Part shown: positions 27,900 through 36,714 of the stretch, in pieces
Layout: every line of letters starts with the position of its first letter
How positions within the stretch are numbered: position 1 is the stretch's first letter
Assembly: GCF_900100155.1 (NCBI RefSeq)
Contig: NZ_FMTP01000003.1
Location: 600,557 to 664,556 of the forward strand
DNA from: Ancylobacter rudongensis
GTDB lineage: Bacteria > Pseudomonadota > Alphaproteobacteria > Rhizobiales > Xanthobacteraceae
Direction: 5' to 3'
DNA length: 64,000 nucleotides
Program-made: the position numbers and the translations under genes
Notes under the pieces: model-generated
Seen by the model: the letters and a program-made list of their open reading frames with translations, nothing else
Told to the model about the DNA's origin: nothing
Databases searched by the model: none

Positions 27900-29990
27900 T
27901 CAGGCGACGGAGAGCGCCTGCCCGTCTTGCGCGCCCCGGAAGTACGCCACCCCGTCGAGAATGCCGCGCGCGTAGCGCCGCGGAGCGAAATGGCAATGAT
28001 CGAGTTCCGGCCGGCTGCGCAACTGGTCGCAGAAATTGCCGACGACAATGGCATTGGGCAGCAGCCGGAGCATCTCGACGTCATTGCCGGAATCGCCCGC
28101 GACGTAGACTTGCCGGGTCTCCAGCCCGAGACGCTTGCGCACGAACTCGACCGCCGTTCCTTTCGACGCTCGCGGCGGAAGGATGTCAATGTAACGGGCA
28201 TGACTGCCCATGACGGTGGCCTGCAGGCCCACCGCGATCAGCCGCTCGGCAATCATGGCGGCGGCCTCCGGATTGGCCGGGCTGAGGTAGCTCAGCTTGA
28301 AGCGGCGCTGTTCGAGCGGGGATTGCGGCCGGATGCCAGGCAATTCCTGCAAGGCGGCAAGAATGCCCGCGCGATCCCACCCCTCTGCGATCCACTCGGC
28401 CCATTCGGGATCGGCGCGGTATTCGGGCCCGTTCTCCGCCCGATAATAGATCTCCGATCCGACGCTGGTGATCATGATATCGGGAAGTGGCGACTCTTCC
28501 TGCTCCAGCACCGACATGGCACTGTGGAAGCTGCGGCCGCTGGCGATGGCGAACGCCATCTCGGGCTCGCCCGCCAGCCATTCGCTAAACTCCGCCAGCG
28601 CGTCCCGCGATCCCAGCAGTGTGTTGTCTATGTCGCTCACGAGCAGTTCGCGCGGCTGTCGAATTCCGATGCCCTCCTTGCCGGTCACGGCTTCAGCAAG
28701 GCGCAGATAGCGCTTGGCGTGGGAGCGCCAGTCGAACCGCTTGACCGCGCGCGCGCCGGCCGATGCGTAGGAATCCCACAAAGCGGGGTCGGCGAGCATG
28801 CGGATGGCCGCCTGCGCAATGTCGTCGGAGGAGCTCGGATCGACCAGCTCCCCGTTGCGGCAGATCTCGACGATATCGTTCGGCCCGCCGCTATCCGTGG
28901 CGATGATGGGGATGCCGACCGCGGCGGCTTCCAGCAAGGTGAGCCCGAACGGCTCATTCAGCGCCGGATTGATGAAAATGCCCCGCCGGTATTGCGCATA
29001 GCCATAGATGGCCGGCACGTCGGAGGGCAGGTGCACCTTTGGGTAGGCGATCCTGCCGTAGAGGTCGTAGAGGTCGATCAGGCGCAGGATCTCGTTGAGG
29101 CTGTTGGAAATCTCCGGCTCCAGATGGGAGATGTCGGAGCGATTTCCCGCGATCAGGACGAGGTTCGCCATTTCCTGCAGCTGCGCGCTTTCGCCATATG
29201 CTTTTACCAGCATGGCGAGGTTCTTCTTCGCCACGGGCCGCGCAATGGCGATCAGCGCCGGCTTCTCCGGATGGGTGAGGAAGCGGTTGATGAGCCGGTC
29301 CACATGCAGGCGTGGCGGCGCACCCCGGAAAGCGGCGAGTTCCGCGCCCGGTGGAATGATGCGTATGCGCCCGGGATCGTAGTTCTTATACTGCGAATAC
29401 TGGAACTCAGCCTCGTCGCGTGAACTGGCGACGATAAGCGAAGCGTCGCGGATGGCCCGCTCCTCGATCTCGATGCGCCGCTCCAGCGATTCCATAGAGT
29501 CGGGATTCTCCGTCCCGGCATTGTCGCGAAAGGCATCCATTTTTACGCGCCCGAGGGAGTGCGCGACGAAGGTGTAGGGAATGCCGAGCCTCTCGCGAAC
29601 GATACCAGCCACCACCCCCGCATCGGCGTAATGCGCGTGGATGATGTCGGGTGGGGCGGGCTGGGCGCCAATCCAGTCGATGAGCGACTCGGCATAGGCG
29701 GGCACTTCGCTCCAGAGTTCCTCCTTGGTCAGGTAGTCTGGGTTCGGCGTCGCAAAGCGGACGATCTCCGTCTTGGACGACACGCGTTCGCGGGGCACCG
29801 CGTAGTCGGCGCCGTGATTGCTCTCAAAGGCGCGCGTCGCGATCACGATGCGTTCGGCCTTCGCGATGCGCTCGGAGGCTTCCACCATGCCCAACAGATA
29901 GCGGATGTGACCTCCCGTATCCGCGTTGATGCCGTACTGGACGTCGGAGCCGCGCAGACATCCCTGCAGTGCGATATGCAAGACGAACAT
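27900..29990 (-). CDS. Sucrose-phosphate-synthase-like glycosyltransferase fused to HAD phosphatase
   Basis: 696 residues. The GT4 half (1-435) opens LHIALQGCLRG and has the NADTGGH loop, IIHAHYAD, FVAHSLGR and the E-x7-E pair Glu346/Glu354 (NEPFGLTLLEAA). The HAD half (450-696) has the nucleophile pair Asp453/Asp455 (SDIDNTLL), a Lys in ASKGTAVEF and GDSGNDVEM, which is the sucrose-phosphatase subclass. Together they would make and dephosphorylate a fructose-containing disaccharide, sucrose or mannosylfructose. ATG 29990 follows GGGAG and removes a non-homologous upstream extension. No signal peptide, so it is cytoplasmic. Confidence 0.9.
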   Translation of the reverse strand: MFVLHIALQGCLRGSDVQYGINADTGGHIRYLLGMVEASERIAKAERIVIATRAFESNHGADYAVPRERVSSKTEIVRFATPNPDYLTKEELWSEVPAYAESLIDWIGAQPAPPDIIHAHYADAGVVAGIVRERLGIPYTFVAHSLGRVKMDAFRDNAGTENPDSMESLERRIEIEERAIRDASLIVASSRDEAEFQYSQYKNYDPGRIRIIPPGAELAAFRGAPPRLHVDRLINRFLTHPEKPALIAIARPVAKKNLAMLVKAYGESAQLQEMANLVLIAGNRSDISHLEPEISNSLNEILRLIDLYDLYGRIAYPKVHLPSDVPAIYGYAQYRRGIFINPALNEPFGLTLLEAAAVGIPIIATDSGGPNDIVEICRNGELVDPSSSDDIAQAAIRMLADPALWDSYASAGARAVKRFDWRSHAKRYLRLAEAVTGKEGIGIRQPRELLVSDIDNTLLGSRDALAEFSEWLAGEPEMAFAIASGRSFHSAMSVLEQEESPLPDIMITSVGSEIYYRAENGPEYRADPEWAEWIAEGWDRAGILAALQELPGIRPQSPLEQRRFKLSYLSPANPEAAAMIAERLIAVGLQATVMGSHARYIDILPPRASKGTAVEFVRKRLGLETRQVYVAGDSGNDVEMLRLLPNAIVVGNFCDQLRSRPELDHCHFAPRRYARGILDGVAYFRGAQDGQALSVA

Positions 29991-30033
29991 CGAAAGCTCC
30001 CTTCTCCGGCACAACCGGGAAACACGCATTGCC

Positions 30034-30061
30034 GAAACAGCGTGCCCGGACACGCTGTTTC
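30034..30061. terminator. Strong intergenic hairpin between GMC and synthase genes
   Basis: GAAACAGCGTG (30034-30044) and CACGCTGTTTC (30051-30061) form a perfect 11-bp stem with a 6-base loop in the 82-base gap of the minus-strand gene train. There is no T-run after it on the minus strand, so it may act as a partial terminator, a processing site, or an mRNA-stabilising stem that sets different expression of the two halves of the operon. Confidence 0.55.
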
Positions 30062-30072
30062 ACCCTGAAGTC

Positions 30073-31704
30073 TCATGCGGCGGACAGTTCCCCCGCTGCC
30101 GCGCGGGCGGCCAGATGGTCCCCGAGACGGTGCGCGAGGGCCATGATCGTCAGTGTCAGGTGCTTCTCGGGCAGTTGGGGAATGACGCCGCCGTCACAGA
30201 CATAGAGGTTCGCGATGCCGTGGCAGCGCAGATTGGCATCGACCACGCCGGCACATGGGTCCGCCGCCATGCCGGTGGTCCCGGCATAGTGGATGCCCGT
30301 TCCATTGTCGGAGCTGCCGCCGTGGATGATCGTGCCCGACGCGCGGCCCAGCACGCGCCGGCCCCAGCGCTCCATGGCGTCCATCCGGGCCTGCGCGCGC
30401 GGCGAGCTGGTATAGTCGATATCGACCTGCGGCACGCCGAAGGCATCGGTTTCGCGGCTCGGCCGCAAGCGATTGGCGGGATTGGGCTCGCCGCCGCAGA
30501 ACATGCCGATGGTCAGGTAGCTGTGGAACATGAGCCGCGCCAGCCGCCGCTTCACGAACGGGGGAAATCGTTTGAGGCCCGCAAGATAGTGCGGGATATC
30601 GGGCACCGAGTGGCTGTTGTGGCAAAGGAAGGGAAAGGTCTCCCCATCCGGCAAGCTGGCACGCCCGACGATCAGCACAGGGTCTCCATAGCCGATGTCG
30701 TAGTCCCGCCGCTTGCCCCAGAGCTTCCAGAGCGAGGTGGACAGCACGGTCTTGGGATTGTCCTGCAATCGCCGCCCGACTTGGTCGTAGCGGTTCGCCA
30801 GCCCGGCTGGCGCCGTACCGGACGCTGAATTGAACAGGATGCGTGGCGATTCCAGCGCCCCCGCCGCGAGCACCACGATGCCGGCCCGCAGCCGATGCCG
30901 CTCACCGCTCGCCGTGTCGAGAAACTCGACGCTCTCCACCCGCGCCCCGTCCGGCGAGGCGATCAGCCGCGTCACCTTGGCTTCGGGCCGCAGCGAATAA
31001 TTGGAACGCCCGGCAATGCGCGGCAGAAGCCGGCTGGAGAACTTGTAGACAGCGTCGGTGGGGCACCCGAAGGCGCAGCCGCCGGTCGACTGGCACGAGG
31101 AGGGCGTGCCGGGCCGCGTGTTGATCGCCTTGCGGTTGGCGGTGACATGCGCGGTCGGCGCGCCGAGGCTGGCCACCGCCTTCGCCAGCAGGTCGTCCAC
31201 CGGCCGGAAGGGCTTGGGCGCGATGAACTCGCCGTCCGGCAGTTCGGGCAGGTTCGCCGAGGTGCCGCACACCGTCACCAGCCGTTCGGTCGCCGCATAA
31301 TGCCGGGCGAGGTCGTCATAGGGCAGCGGCCAGCCGCGCACATCGTCGGCGGAGAAGCGCACGCTGACGCCGTTCCAGAGATTCTGCAGGCCGCCGACGG
31401 CAAAGACCTGATAGGGTAGGAAGCCCCCGGCACGGCGCCGCGCCGATCCGTGTTCGGCCGACGCGAACAGGGCGTTGCCGAAAAACGCCTCGTGCGGGTC
31501 GGCCGGCCAGCTCGTATGCGCCCGGATGCCGAAGTCCTTGCGGCTGCCATAAGGGTCGGCGCTGCGGAAATAGTTGGCCGCCAGCCGCGGCCCCTGCTCA
31601 AGCGAGACGACCTTCAGCCCGGCCATCGCAAGGCTGTGGGCCAGGATGCCGCCGGCTGCCCCGGTGCCCACCACGCAGACGTCGCAGCCATCGATCTCAG
31701 CCAT
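30073..31704 (-). CDS. GMC-family FAD-dependent sugar oxidoreductase
   Basis: 543 residues. The FAD-binding motif VVGTGAAGG (11-19) lies right after the start. A cysteine-containing block (CQSTGGCAFGCP) matches the GMC subgroup of gluconate/glucoside dehydrogenases. The C-terminus has the catalytic His region (GIHYAGTTGM) and, before LTLTIMALAHR, a second His (EKHL) in the usual His/Asn position. No Sec or Tat signal is obvious. Alphaproteobacterial relatives oxidise glycosides, for example at C3. ATG 31704 overlaps the preceding small gene by 8 bases. In this operon it may turn the disaccharide product into a keto-sugar. Confidence 0.88.
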   Translation of the reverse strand: MAEIDGCDVCVVGTGAAGGILAHSLAMAGLKVVSLEQGPRLAANYFRSADPYGSRKDFGIRAHTSWPADPHEAFFGNALFASAEHGSARRRAGGFLPYQVFAVGGLQNLWNGVSVRFSADDVRGWPLPYDDLARHYAATERLVTVCGTSANLPELPDGEFIAPKPFRPVDDLLAKAVASLGAPTAHVTANRKAINTRPGTPSSCQSTGGCAFGCPTDAVYKFSSRLLPRIAGRSNYSLRPEAKVTRLIASPDGARVESVEFLDTASGERHRLRAGIVVLAAGALESPRILFNSASGTAPAGLANRYDQVGRRLQDNPKTVLSTSLWKLWGKRRDYDIGYGDPVLIVGRASLPDGETFPFLCHNSHSVPDIPHYLAGLKRFPPFVKRRLARLMFHSYLTIGMFCGGEPNPANRLRPSRETDAFGVPQVDIDYTSSPRAQARMDAMERWGRRVLGRASGTIIHGGSSDNGTGIHYAGTTGMAADPCAGVVDANLRCHGIANLYVCDGGVIPQLPEKHLTLTIMALAHRLGDHLAARAAAGELSAA

Positions 31705-31996
31705 TGGCGCGCTCCAATGGCCATTCCCCGACGGAGGCAAGGAAGCCCGGAGAGGCGAACGCCACATATTCGAGGAAGGACAGAATGAGCTTTTCGTCTG
31801 CTCCGCGCCGTAAGGAGAAGCGCGAGGCGCGCACTCCGGCCGCGCTCGCAGCCAGAAGGGCGGCGCGGATTTGGTGATTGAGGAAGGAGACCCGGACCAC
31901 GTCGTCTTCAATCGGGCTCAGATAGTCACGGTAGGGGCTCACCGCGATTATGGCCCGCAGGAGCGCTGCCGCCTCGTGCTCCGACCGCTCGTTCAC
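31697..31996 (-). CDS. Small protein, possible GMC oxidoreductase partner
   Basis: A 99-residue protein of no family I can name with confidence. It starts four bases before the aminotransferase stop (ATGA-type overlap) and ends inside the start of the GMC gene, so it is almost certainly translated in this operon. It has no signal peptide or membrane helix. The pattern AAALLRAIIAVSPYRDYL resembles the start of the gluconate 2-dehydrogenase subunit 3 family, which pairs with GMC flavoproteins but is normally longer (about 170-250 residues). A chaperone or small-subunit role is inference. Confidence 0.7.
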   Translation of the reverse strand: MNERSEHEAAALLRAIIAVSPYRDYLSPIEDDVVRVSFLNHQIRAALLAASAAGVRASRFSLRRGADEKLILSFLEYVAFASPGFLASVGEWPLERANG

Positions 31997-33300
31997 GACA
32001 GCACCAGGCGGGCGACTTTACGCAGGGCAAGAATGATGTCGTCGACATCCTGCTCGGCGAGCGTCGATCCGATCGAGAGTATGGCGCTGCGGGCATGCAG
32101 ATCGTCGCACGAGGGAAGCGCGCCCACGTCGTAATCATATCCGGCGGCAAAGGAATTCTGCGGATGACTCCAGGGGAAGCCGTCGCGGCTATTCGAAGTA
32201 CGGCGAACGAGGCTGGGAATGTTCGAGTACCAGTGCAGCCCCCAGTCGCGCATGGAAACGCAAAGCGGCCGGCCTCCTGGGCCCGCGATGCCTTCGGAAT
32301 GCACGGCGGCGGCAAAGCGGCGCGCCGTCTCCTCATCGCGCAACAGGGTGATCAGGAAAGGCCCGGTATCGCCCGCCGGACAGGGAATGGTGCGCAAGCC
32401 AAGGCCCGGGATGTCGGACAGCCCCTCGCGGATCCGCCATTTGGCCGCGCGCATCGCATCTGCGATTCGGGGCAGCTTTCGCAGCTGCGCCAGGGCGAGC
32501 GCGCCGGCCAGTTCGGACATGCGCACGCCATAGCCCCAGAGCTGGCAGCTCTCGTCGCCCGTATCCAGCCGCCCGTTCACGTCCCGCGCGTAGCCGAGAT
32601 CGTGCAGCGCGACAATGCGGCGGTGAAGGGCCGGGTCTTCGCAGACCACCATCCCTCCTTCTCCGGAGGTGATGTTCTTGTTGAGCTGGAAGCTAAACAC
32701 CCCAATAGCGCCGAACCGCCCGACGGCGCGCCCGCCCGACGAGGCGCCCGCCGCCTGTGCGCAATCCTCGATCAGCGCGACGCTGCGGCGCTCGCAGATC
32801 GCGGCGACTTCGGCAACGTGCCCTGGTGCCCCGTTCATGTGTACAACCAGCACGGCGCGGGTGCGCGGCCCGATCTTTCGCTCGAGGTCGACGGGGTCGA
32901 TGGTAAAACTGTCGTCGATGTCGACCAGCCGGGGTATCGCTCCCGAACGGACCACGGCGGCAACGCAGCTGATCCAGAGATAGCCGGGCAGCAGCACTTC
33001 GTCGCCGGGCCCTATCCTCAGCGCCGACATGGCGATAGAGAGGCCCGAAGTCGCCGACGCCACGGCGACGGCATGGCCGTGGCCAAAGCTGGCGCACCAC
33101 TCCCGTTCGAGCGTGTCGACCATGCGCTGTGGGTTCTCGCCGTAGAAGCGAAAGGGACTTCGCGCCATCACCACGCGCTCGACGAGCACTCGCTCTTCTT
33201 CCCCGATCCAGTTGGCACCGGGGAACTCATGCGGCAGCGCGAGCGTCCGCACGGGGACGCCACCATCGATTGCGAGCCGGTTTGAATGTTCCCCTTGCAT
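31993..33300 (-). CDS. DegT/DnrJ/EryC1-family PLP sugar aminotransferase
   Basis: 435 residues. Fold-type I PLP enzyme of the DegT family: cofactor-stacking Asp179 in ALIEDCAQAAGA, and Schiff-base Lys208 in SFQLNKNITSGEGG, so it is a true aminotransferase rather than a dehydratase-type His variant. These enzymes aminate keto-sugars, usually nucleotide-linked but sometimes free (NtdA acts on 3-oxo-glucose-6-phosphate). ATG 33300 follows GGGGAAG. It is the first gene of the train that continues with the GMC oxidoreductase, disaccharide synthase and double transporter. No nucleotide-sugar enzymes are nearby. Confidence 0.9.
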   Translation of the reverse strand: MQGEHSNRLAIDGGVPVRTLALPHEFPGANWIGEEERVLVERVVMARSPFRFYGENPQRMVDTLEREWCASFGHGHAVAVASATSGLSIAMSALRIGPGDEVLLPGYLWISCVAAVVRSGAIPRLVDIDDSFTIDPVDLERKIGPRTRAVLVVHMNGAPGHVAEVAAICERRSVALIEDCAQAAGASSGGRAVGRFGAIGVFSFQLNKNITSGEGGMVVCEDPALHRRIVALHDLGYARDVNGRLDTGDESCQLWGYGVRMSELAGALALAQLRKLPRIADAMRAAKWRIREGLSDIPGLGLRTIPCPAGDTGPFLITLLRDEETARRFAAAVHSEGIAGPGGRPLCVSMRDWGLHWYSNIPSLVRRTSNSRDGFPWSHPQNSFAAGYDYDVGALPSCDDLHARSAILSIGSTLAEQDVDDIILALRKVARLVLS

Positions 33301-34137
33301 ACTTCCCCGTCGCTGCAGTGAAAGTTGAAATTCAGTGAGTGCGCTAAGTGAGTTGTGCCTCGCATTCCGGCATGGATGACGTCGCCCAGCGCGGTGGAGG
33401 CGTGAACGGCCTATCGAAAGCGCGACGAATACGTGCATTGCCGGCGATGAACCGACCGCAGGTCGGAAGGCGAAGGCCAGGAGCGGCTTTTCCTTGCAAT
33501 CGCCCGAGGCAACGTCGAGGCCGGTGTGAGCAACCCAGCCGCCGGAACCGAGGCAGCGCCCCGGTTATCATCGTGGGGGGAGGGCATGCGCGCAGCCACC
33601 TGGGCTGCATTCTTCACGCGGGCCTTGGTCGTTGGGGCATTCTCCGGTAGGAGACCTTCAAATTCCATCGGCGCGTATACAAGAAGAGAAGGGCATTTCC
33701 GCATCGTGCGCAAATTGACCCGCCTAAACGACGTGCTGAAAAGCTGCAATTTGAGGCTCACAATGTCCTCCGCGTTCAGGGAGACTATGTCGTTGCTCGA
33801 TTTTTCTTTCGCGCGAGTGCCGACAAACTACCTCCACAGGTCAGGCTGGCAATCGTTGGAGCGTTCCAAATCACGACGTGGCGTCTCATTGCCTGAATGG
33901 TGATCGGATTCGAATCACGTGCGACCGAGGCTAGGCGTTCCCAGTCGACAAAGCTGGAAGCGAGCGGCCCAGTCGGCGCCGCAATACGCGGCGGTGCGAC
34001 TGGACGCGGGCCGGGATTGTGCGATGGTGGTTGTCGGACGTACCGAAGCCTGTGGCTTCAGTTAACGTGGCGGGCGGATCGCTCGCCCCACACACCCGCA
34101 ACGGCAAGACGCCCAAGGACGTGGGGAACCTGTTTGG
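33301..34137. other. Divergent regulatory region, no supported gene
   Basis: About 840 bases between the sugar gene train (leftward) and the AraC regulator (rightward). Several open frames of about 100 residues overlap each other on both strands, but none shows a recognisable family, good start or consistent codon pattern. The promoter of the aminotransferase-led operon must lie near 33300-33400 and is the natural target of the AraC protein. Confidence 0.5.
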
Positions 34138-35142
34138 ATGAGCGATCGCAGGGGCAAGGCCATCAAGACGGTATTCCCAAAAGAGGCCGACACCGGCCTC
34201 TACCGGTTGAAGTGTATCTCCACTACGGATTTCGATCGGACTGAGCGTTTCGACGCCTGGCGCGAGACGGCCTATAGCGTCGTCGACCTCGAAGCGCCCC
34301 GTCTGGACGAAGCCGACCTCTTCGCCATCAAGCGTTCGGTGCATGGGGAGACAGGCGTGTTCGCCAGCCAGGAAGGCTCGGAGCATCGAACGCTCTTCTC
34401 GCGCTCGGCCAGTCTCAGCGGCGCCGGCGACGTCGTGGTGATTTCGATGATGCCGGTGGGGGAACTCGGTCTGGAGGGTCCCGGAGGCGCGCTGTCCATG
34501 GCACCCCATGGTCGCCTCGCCGCCTATGACGCAACCCGTCCCATGCGCTATCACCGGAGTGCGGGGAGGGAAATCTATCTTCTTCTGCCTCGTGCCAAGG
34601 CACTGGGCGCCTTGGGCGGCCGCATTCCCGGTCTTTTCCTCCTGGTTGATACCATCCCTCTTGGCGTTATGGTTCGAGACCAGATGTTGGCGCTGGATCG
34701 CCATGCCGAACATCTTGAGCCAAAGGAATTGGCGGCTGCGCTCGACGCGATCCACGCGCTGGCCTTGTTGCTGCTCCAACGCATCGGCCGTGAACTGAAC
34801 GGCTCTGGCGAAGCCGACGCAAACGCGCTTTTCCTGGCTGCGAAGCACTATATCCAATCGAACTACCAGATGATCGACCTTTCCCCGGAGGCGGTCGCCC
34901 GTGCGCTCGGCTGCTCGCGCTCGACACTTTACCGTGCCTTCACGCTGAACGACGTGACGATCATGGACACGGTGCGCGACGTCCGGCTCGCCATGTCGCG
35001 CAAGCTGATCGAGGCGGCCACAGGACGAAGCATCTCGGTCATCGCCTACGAGTGCGGCTTCAAGGACCCGTCCTCCTTCGGAAGGATGTTCCGCAGCCGG
35101 TTCGGCGTCTCGCCCAGCGAGTGGCGAGATCAGTTCAGGTAA
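34138..35142 (+). CDS. AraC-family transcriptional regulator
   Basis: 334 residues. The N-terminal half resembles the AraC-binding-like ligand domain of the FeaR/NphR group (FDAWRETAYSVVDLEA). The C-terminal DNA-binding domain (about 230-334) has two helix-turn-helices: LSPEAVARALGCSRSTLYRAF and the ISVIAYECGFKDPSSFGRMFR motif, ending in SPSEWRDQFR. It diverges from the aminotransferase/GMC/disaccharide operon across a large region, so it may activate that operon. The ligand is unknown. Confidence 0.9.
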   Translation: MSDRRGKAIKTVFPKEADTGLYRLKCISTTDFDRTERFDAWRETAYSVVDLEAPRLDEADLFAIKRSVHGETGVFASQEGSEHRTLFSRSASLSGAGDVVVISMMPVGELGLEGPGGALSMAPHGRLAAYDATRPMRYHRSAGREIYLLLPRAKALGALGGRIPGLFLLVDTIPLGVMVRDQMLALDRHAEHLEPKELAAALDAIHALALLLLQRIGRELNGSGEADANALFLAAKHYIQSNYQMIDLSPEAVARALGCSRSTLYRAFTLNDVTIMDTVRDVRLAMSRKLIEAATGRSISVIAYECGFKDPSSFGRMFRSRFGVSPSEWRDQFR

Positions 35143-35273
35143 ACCTGACCATAGTCCGCGCCAGCTTTCCGGTTTTTCAGAACCTCCAAGTTTGGCTGGC
35201 CTGAGCGCGTTCTCATAGGCTTCAAAGCCGTATTGGCCGGAGTAGGTGGCGCCGAGAGTGGCGTTTGCGGTGA

Positions 35274-35833
35274 GTGCAGGCCCATTGCGCGCATTTCGCC
35301 GGCGATGCCCACGAGCCCATCGCGGATGCCGGCGCAGCCGAGGATCCCGGCGAGGCGGTCCACGCCATATCCCTTGGCAATGCCGTTGAGGTCGAGCGTG
35401 ATCGGCACGCGCTTGCGGACCCTCGTTCCATCGATTTCGAGCGCGTCATGGGCGGGCACGCGCCGGGCCTTTATTGCGCTGCGGATGCGGTTCGGGTTCG
35501 CTTGCGCGGCGCCGAAGCCCCACGCGATGACCGCGTCGCCCATGCCGATGTCGAATGCGCCGCCGGAGGCGCGACCGATCGCCAGCCCCAGCCGGAGCAC
35601 ATCCAGAAGGCGTGCCGGAACGCTCACCCATTCTCCCGCCGGAGTCCCGTTCAGGCGCATCAGCTCGCTGTCGGGCTTCCATGTCGACATCTGCGCATCG
35701 ACCTCGTCCATCGCCCCTGCAAATCCCCCTGAACGGCACCGGCATCGAAACCGGAGGGGGCATGGAAGAGCGCGGACCAGCGCGTCCCCATCGTCGGGCC
35801 GTTGAGGGCGCACCGTGCGAGATTAGTAGACAT
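35274..35833 (-). pseudogene. apbE: Broken apbE (FAD:protein FMN transferase)
   Basis: An ApbE remnant of about 185 residues out of the usual 300 or more. The N-terminus (35833 leftward, with MGTRWS) and the middle (MDEVDAQMSTWKPDSEL, ITLDLNGIAKGYGVD, IAGEMRAMG) are in different frames. One G missing from a G-run near 35715 accounts for the shift. Homology stops after GEMRAMGLHS, so the C-terminal third with the catalytic Asp/Thr metal site is gone. The start overlaps the stop of the flavoreductase fragment, showing that the two were once an operon. ApbE proteins flavinylate periplasmic electron carriers. Confidence 0.75.
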
Positions 35834-36020
35834 CTTCGACATAGCGTCCCTCGGCCTTCAGAAGCTGGTGCGACAGGCCGAGCGGTTCCAGCATCCGTGT
35901 CATCGCCTCGGCAACCCCGACCGCCATCTGCCGCCCGCCGCAGACCATGACATGCGCGCCTTCCCGGATCCCGCGGATGACTTCGAGCTGCTCGGCGGGC
36001 AATCGGGCTTTGAAGCCAGT
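35823..36020 (-). pseudogene. C-terminal fragment of a CysJ-like flavoreductase
   Basis: About 65 residues matching the NADPH-binding end of sulfite-reductase-flavoprotein-like enzymes: GAHVMVCGGRQMAVGVAEAM, then the terminal GRYVEDVY. Upstream of about 36020 the homology is lost in all frames, so the bulk of the gene has been deleted. It sits directly before the broken apbE gene. Flavoreductase-ApbE pairs are common in proteobacterial flavin-transfer respiratory loci, and this is a remnant of one. Confidence 0.7.
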
Positions 36021-36210
36021 GTCAGGTTTGCAGCCACCGGGAATGTCGGGGTGACGACATGGTCTTGATACCGGCGCTGATCCCTGTCGTTTGGGTTCAA
36101 TGGCGTCAAGGCGGACGAAGCAGGCCTTGCCAAAATGCGTCTCTGAACGTCCGGTCTGGGCGATGTCACGTGAGCTCTGGATTAAAGCTGCGTGTCGTAG
36201 CTGGAGCGGC

Positions 36211-36434
36211 ATGAGCCTCTCGCCTGTCAGCTACAAGCGCCATCGATTTCCGCCTGCGATTATCGCGCACACCGTGTGGCTGTATCTCCGCTTCCCCTTG
36301 AGCCTGCGCCTGGTCGAGGAGTTGCTGCTGGAACGCGGCATCGGCGTGTCCTACGAGACGGCGCGGCGCTGGGCCCGGAAATCGGACCGGATTATGCCCG
36401 CCGGCTCCGGCGCAAGAGTCCAACGCCGAATGCA
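36211..36434 (+). pseudogene. IS6-family transposase fragment
   Basis: N-terminal fragment of an IS26-like transposase: SYKRHRFPPAIIAH, WLYLRFPLSLRLVEELLLERG, SYETARRWARK. It then shifts frame to GPDYARRLRRKSPT and stops. The DDE catalytic domain is missing. The fragment abuts the deleted flavoreductase and probably marks the event that destroyed that locus. Confidence 0.78.
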
Positions 36435-36714
36435 CCAGCCAGGGGGCCGGAGAGATGACCGGCCAGCGGAGCGACGCGATGGCCGAGCCCGGCACCCCCT
36501 CGGTGTTCATCCTGTTCCACAAGGATGCACTGGATCGCGGCGAGACCTATCCTGAGTGACGGCCCCGCATTGGCAGCGCTGCCGTAAGTAGGCTCGATGC
36601 GGGATGCTTGGTTCGTCGGTGCTTCACGCGCCAGGAGCGATCATCGTCGCGTTAGGCACGCGCTGTTCCGATCGAGAGCTTCCGTCCATTGCGGCTTTCG
36701 TCGATGAAACTGGT
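36435..36714. other. Spacer with a short orphan gene end
   Basis: At 36454-36559 the plus strand reads a short frame ending DALDRGETYPE and a stop, which looks like the tail of a protein joined to the IS6 fragment by deletion. Nothing else is recognisable before the end of the amidohydrolase gene. Confidence 0.4.

Noticed and set aside
25590..29423. Long plus-strand open frames opposite the double transporter and the disaccharide synthase
   Set aside because: They encode low-complexity Arg/Gln/Gly/His-rich sequence and are antisense shadows of strongly supported minus-strand genes.
33526..33903. 125-codon plus-strand frame in the AraC upstream region
   Set aside because: Overlaps a minus-strand frame of similar length; neither shows a family, a good ribosome-binding site, or codon bias consistent with the neighbours.
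35130..35813. Intact 227-residue ApbE gene
   Set aside because: The frame begins in unrelated codons, the true N-terminus is in another frame, and the C-terminal third is replaced by unrelated sequence.
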